Positions 62,762-64,000 of a stretch of DNA of 64,000 nucleotides are shown piece by piece. The DNA is from Chryseobacterium lathyri (lineage in GTDB: Bacteria; Bacteroidota; Bacteroidia; Flavobacteriales; Weeksellaceae): contig NZ_QNFY01000008.1 in assembly GCF_003290185.1 (NCBI RefSeq), forward strand, positions 186,001-250,000. Direction: 5' to 3'. The first letter of the stretch is position 1; each line of letters opens with the position of its first letter. Position numbers and translations under genes: made by a program. The notes under the pieces were generated by a model, which worked only from the letters and a program-made list of their open reading frames with translations, did not search any database and was not told where the DNA came from.

Positions 62762-62765
62762 TATT

Positions 62766-63416
62766 TTATTTTTTTATGGTTAAAACTGTATAAATTCTAT
62801 GGATGGTTTCGTTTCCTGATTTGCTTTGTATATCTTCTTCTTTTTCAGATATTTTCATTCTCTTGAAGTGGCTTTTGGAAACAAGCTGCTCCATTTCGCT
62901 GTTGCTGTACATGGTAAAATCATATTCTGTAAACGGCAGCGTTTCCATAAATTTTTTCTGTCCGAACGTAAGAACGAAAGTTCCGTCCTTCTTTAAAACT
63001 CTGTGGATCTCATTGAGAAACTCAACTGGTTCTTCCCAGAAATACACGGTATTGACAGTAAATATCTTATCAAAAGTTTTGTCTTCAAAAGGAAGTTTTG
63101 TTCCTTCATACAGCACAAAATCAGCCTGGCTTTCAAAGTCTTTGTTCAGCTTTCTGGCTTCATTATACATGGTTTCAGAAATATCTACTCCTGTATATTT
63201 CAGGTTTTGGGCTCTGCTTAAAATATTTTTAAGGTGTCCGGCATTGCCGTGTCCTATTTCAAGGATATGTTCATCATCTTCTATTAAAAGCGTTTTAATG
63301 CTTTCCAATGTCATGCTGATATTGGTAGCGTTCATCATCTCGCCGATCTCTATGCCTTTTTCTCCTTGTGGATTGGCGAGATTCTGCGCAAGGATTTTTA
63401 ATTCATCTTTTTCCAT
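62766..63416 (-). CDS. Class I SAM-dependent methyltransferase in the heme cluster
   Basis: A 216-residue methyltransferase. The SAM loop is I-L-E-I-G-H-G-N-A-G-H near residue 54, then G-V-D-I-S-E-T-M, and L-P-F-E-D-K-T-F-D-K-I-F near 113. Its substrate is unknown. It is packed tightly between the heme ABC ATPase (2 bases) and hmuS (4 bases), so it is co-expressed with heme uptake. Confidence 0.88.
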   Translation of the reverse strand: MEKDELKILAQNLANPQGEKGIEIGEMMNATNISMTLESIKTLLIEDDEHILEIGHGNAGHLKNILSRAQNLKYTGVDISETMYNEARKLNKDFESQADFVLYEGTKLPFEDKTFDKIFTVNTVYFWEEPVEFLNEIHRVLKKDGTFVLTFGQKKFMETLPFTEYDFTMYSNSEMEQLVSKSHFKRMKISEKEEDIQSKSGNETIHRIYTVLTIKK

Positions 63417-63418
63417 GG

Positions 63419-64000
63419 TTATCCAAAAATGATCATTGGGTTATTGGTAATAGGATGTCCGCAAATGGTGCACGGGAAATTGTACGCCTGGCTGATCGTT
63501 TCAGCAGTAAATACTTCCTGTGGCGTTCCGTATGCGGAAACTTTTCCTGATTTCATTAATAAAATTTTATCTGCAAATTGTGCAGCAAGGTTCAGATCAT
63601 GCAATACAACAATAGCACTGTTGGCCTTTTTAGTGAAATTCTTAATAATCTCTAAAGCTTTGTACTGATGTTTTATATCTAAATTATTCAAAGGCTCATC
63701 CAGAAATACCAGTTTGTGGGCAATCTCATTTTCCAGCTGGGCCATTACTCTTGAAAGATGGACACGCTGTTTTTCTCCTCCGGAGAGTGTATTATATTCT
63801 CTGTCTTTCAGGTGATAAACGTCTGTTTCGTACATCATTTTATTCATCGCCTCAAAATCTTCTTTACGTGGCTGTGAATCAAAGTAAGGATAACGTCCCA
63901 TCATGACCACGTCTTTTACATCCAGAGGAATCTCGTTGGAATTATGCTGTGAAAATTTAGACTTATGCTGAGATAATACTTTCACTTCCCAGTCTGAAAT
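63419..64000 (-). CDS. hmuV: Heme ABC transporter ATP-binding protein (HmuV-like, 5' truncated by window)
   Basis: The frame is open to the window edge, so the N-terminus with Walker A lies outside. Visible are M-G-R-Y-P-Y-F, the ABC signature L-S-G-G-E-K-Q-R-V-H, Walker B L-V-F-L-D-E-P-L-N-N-L-D and H-D-L-N-L-A-A-Q. This is the FecE/HmuV type for heme or siderophore import, and the HmuS-like and ChaN-like neighbours favour heme. The last residues (C-T-I-C-G-H-P-I-T) carry a C-x-x-C-x-H motif unusual for the family. Confidence 0.9.
   Translation of the reverse strand: MSDWEVKVLSQHKSKFSQHNSNEIPLDVKDVVMMGRYPYFDSQPRKEDFEAMNKMMYETDVYHLKDREYNTLSGGEKQRVHLSRVMAQLENEIAHKLVFLDEPLNNLDIKHQYKALEIIKNFTKKANSAIVVLHDLNLAAQFADKILLMKSGKVSAYGTPQEVFTAETISQAYNFPCTICGHPITNNPMIIFG

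Noticed and set aside
62803..63432. Long plus-strand frame opposite the methyltransferase (209 codons)
   Set aside because: It is antisense to a methyltransferase with clear motifs; its own translation is Ser/Phe-rich without domains.

Overview
The window looks like a chromosomal segment of a Chryseobacterium-like flavobacterium (Bacteroidota, Weeksellaceae). Four things point there: an almost exact match to the known 320-residue architecture of Chryseobacterium protein-glutaminase, Bacteroidota-type promoters (TTG, then TAnnTTTG) before many genes, a PorT/SprT-like type IX secretion protein, and low GC. I saw no rRNA, tRNA, transposase, integrase or CRISPR array. Both edges cut genes: an acyl-CoA thioesterase at the left and a heme ABC transporter ATPase at the right.

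Layout. 1-5.1 kb: thioesterase, a TIM-barrel isomerase, a fluoride riboswitch driving a CLC-F fluoride exporter, and a LysR regulator followed by a YeiH-type exporter. 5.3-7.4 kb: two paralogous Cys-rich double-glycine-leader peptide genes, each with its own promoter and terminator, and an MFS transporter. 7.5-12.1 kb: rny, a 6S-like RNA, zapA, a coiled-coil protein, porT, ubiE. 12.2-24.4 kb: mixed housekeeping and envelope genes (KAS III, metallophosphoesterase, L-threonine dehydrogenase-type SDR, TonB-dependent receptor, gamma-glutamyltransferase, dicarboxylate symporter, TrmO, lipid kinase). 24.4-29.8 kb: envelope proteins including a DUF3857/transglutaminase pair, one member of which has lost its catalytic residues. 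29.9-38.6 kb: gyrB, cydAB, a ClbS/DfsB protein, lysS, a 106-bp tandem repeat, rlmF, a lipoprotein cytochrome c.

38.6-43.4 kb is a strikingly AT-rich island and the best candidate for a poorly described system. It holds a tiny secreted poly-threonine peptide, a terminator hairpin, a membrane-anchored SdpA/DUF5819-like protein, an HTTM/SdpB-like polytopic membrane protein and an outer-membrane beta-barrel receptor. The last three genes overlap. The arrangement resembles a Gram-negative relative of the Bacillus SDP peptide-toxin maturation system.

44.1-52.1 kb is a complete trp operon (trpE-G-D-C-F-x-B-A). It is preceded by a 25-residue leader peptide with three consecutive Trp codons and a terminator hairpin, i.e. 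classical attenuation. trpB is fused in frame to an upstream GNAT domain. 52.1-58.4 kb: lipB, a serine hydrolase, protein-glutaminase with a small lipoprotein behind it, an SDR, and a nitroreductase-ohrR-ohr operon with a visible palindromic operator. 58.4-60.4 kb: a NERD/zinc-ribbon protein, a YdcF protein and an exported peptide deformylase whose motif-2 Cys is Asp. 60.7-64 kb: a heme-use cluster (ATPase, methyltransferase, HmuS-like, ChaN-like). Dispersed inverted repeats occupy several intergenic gaps.
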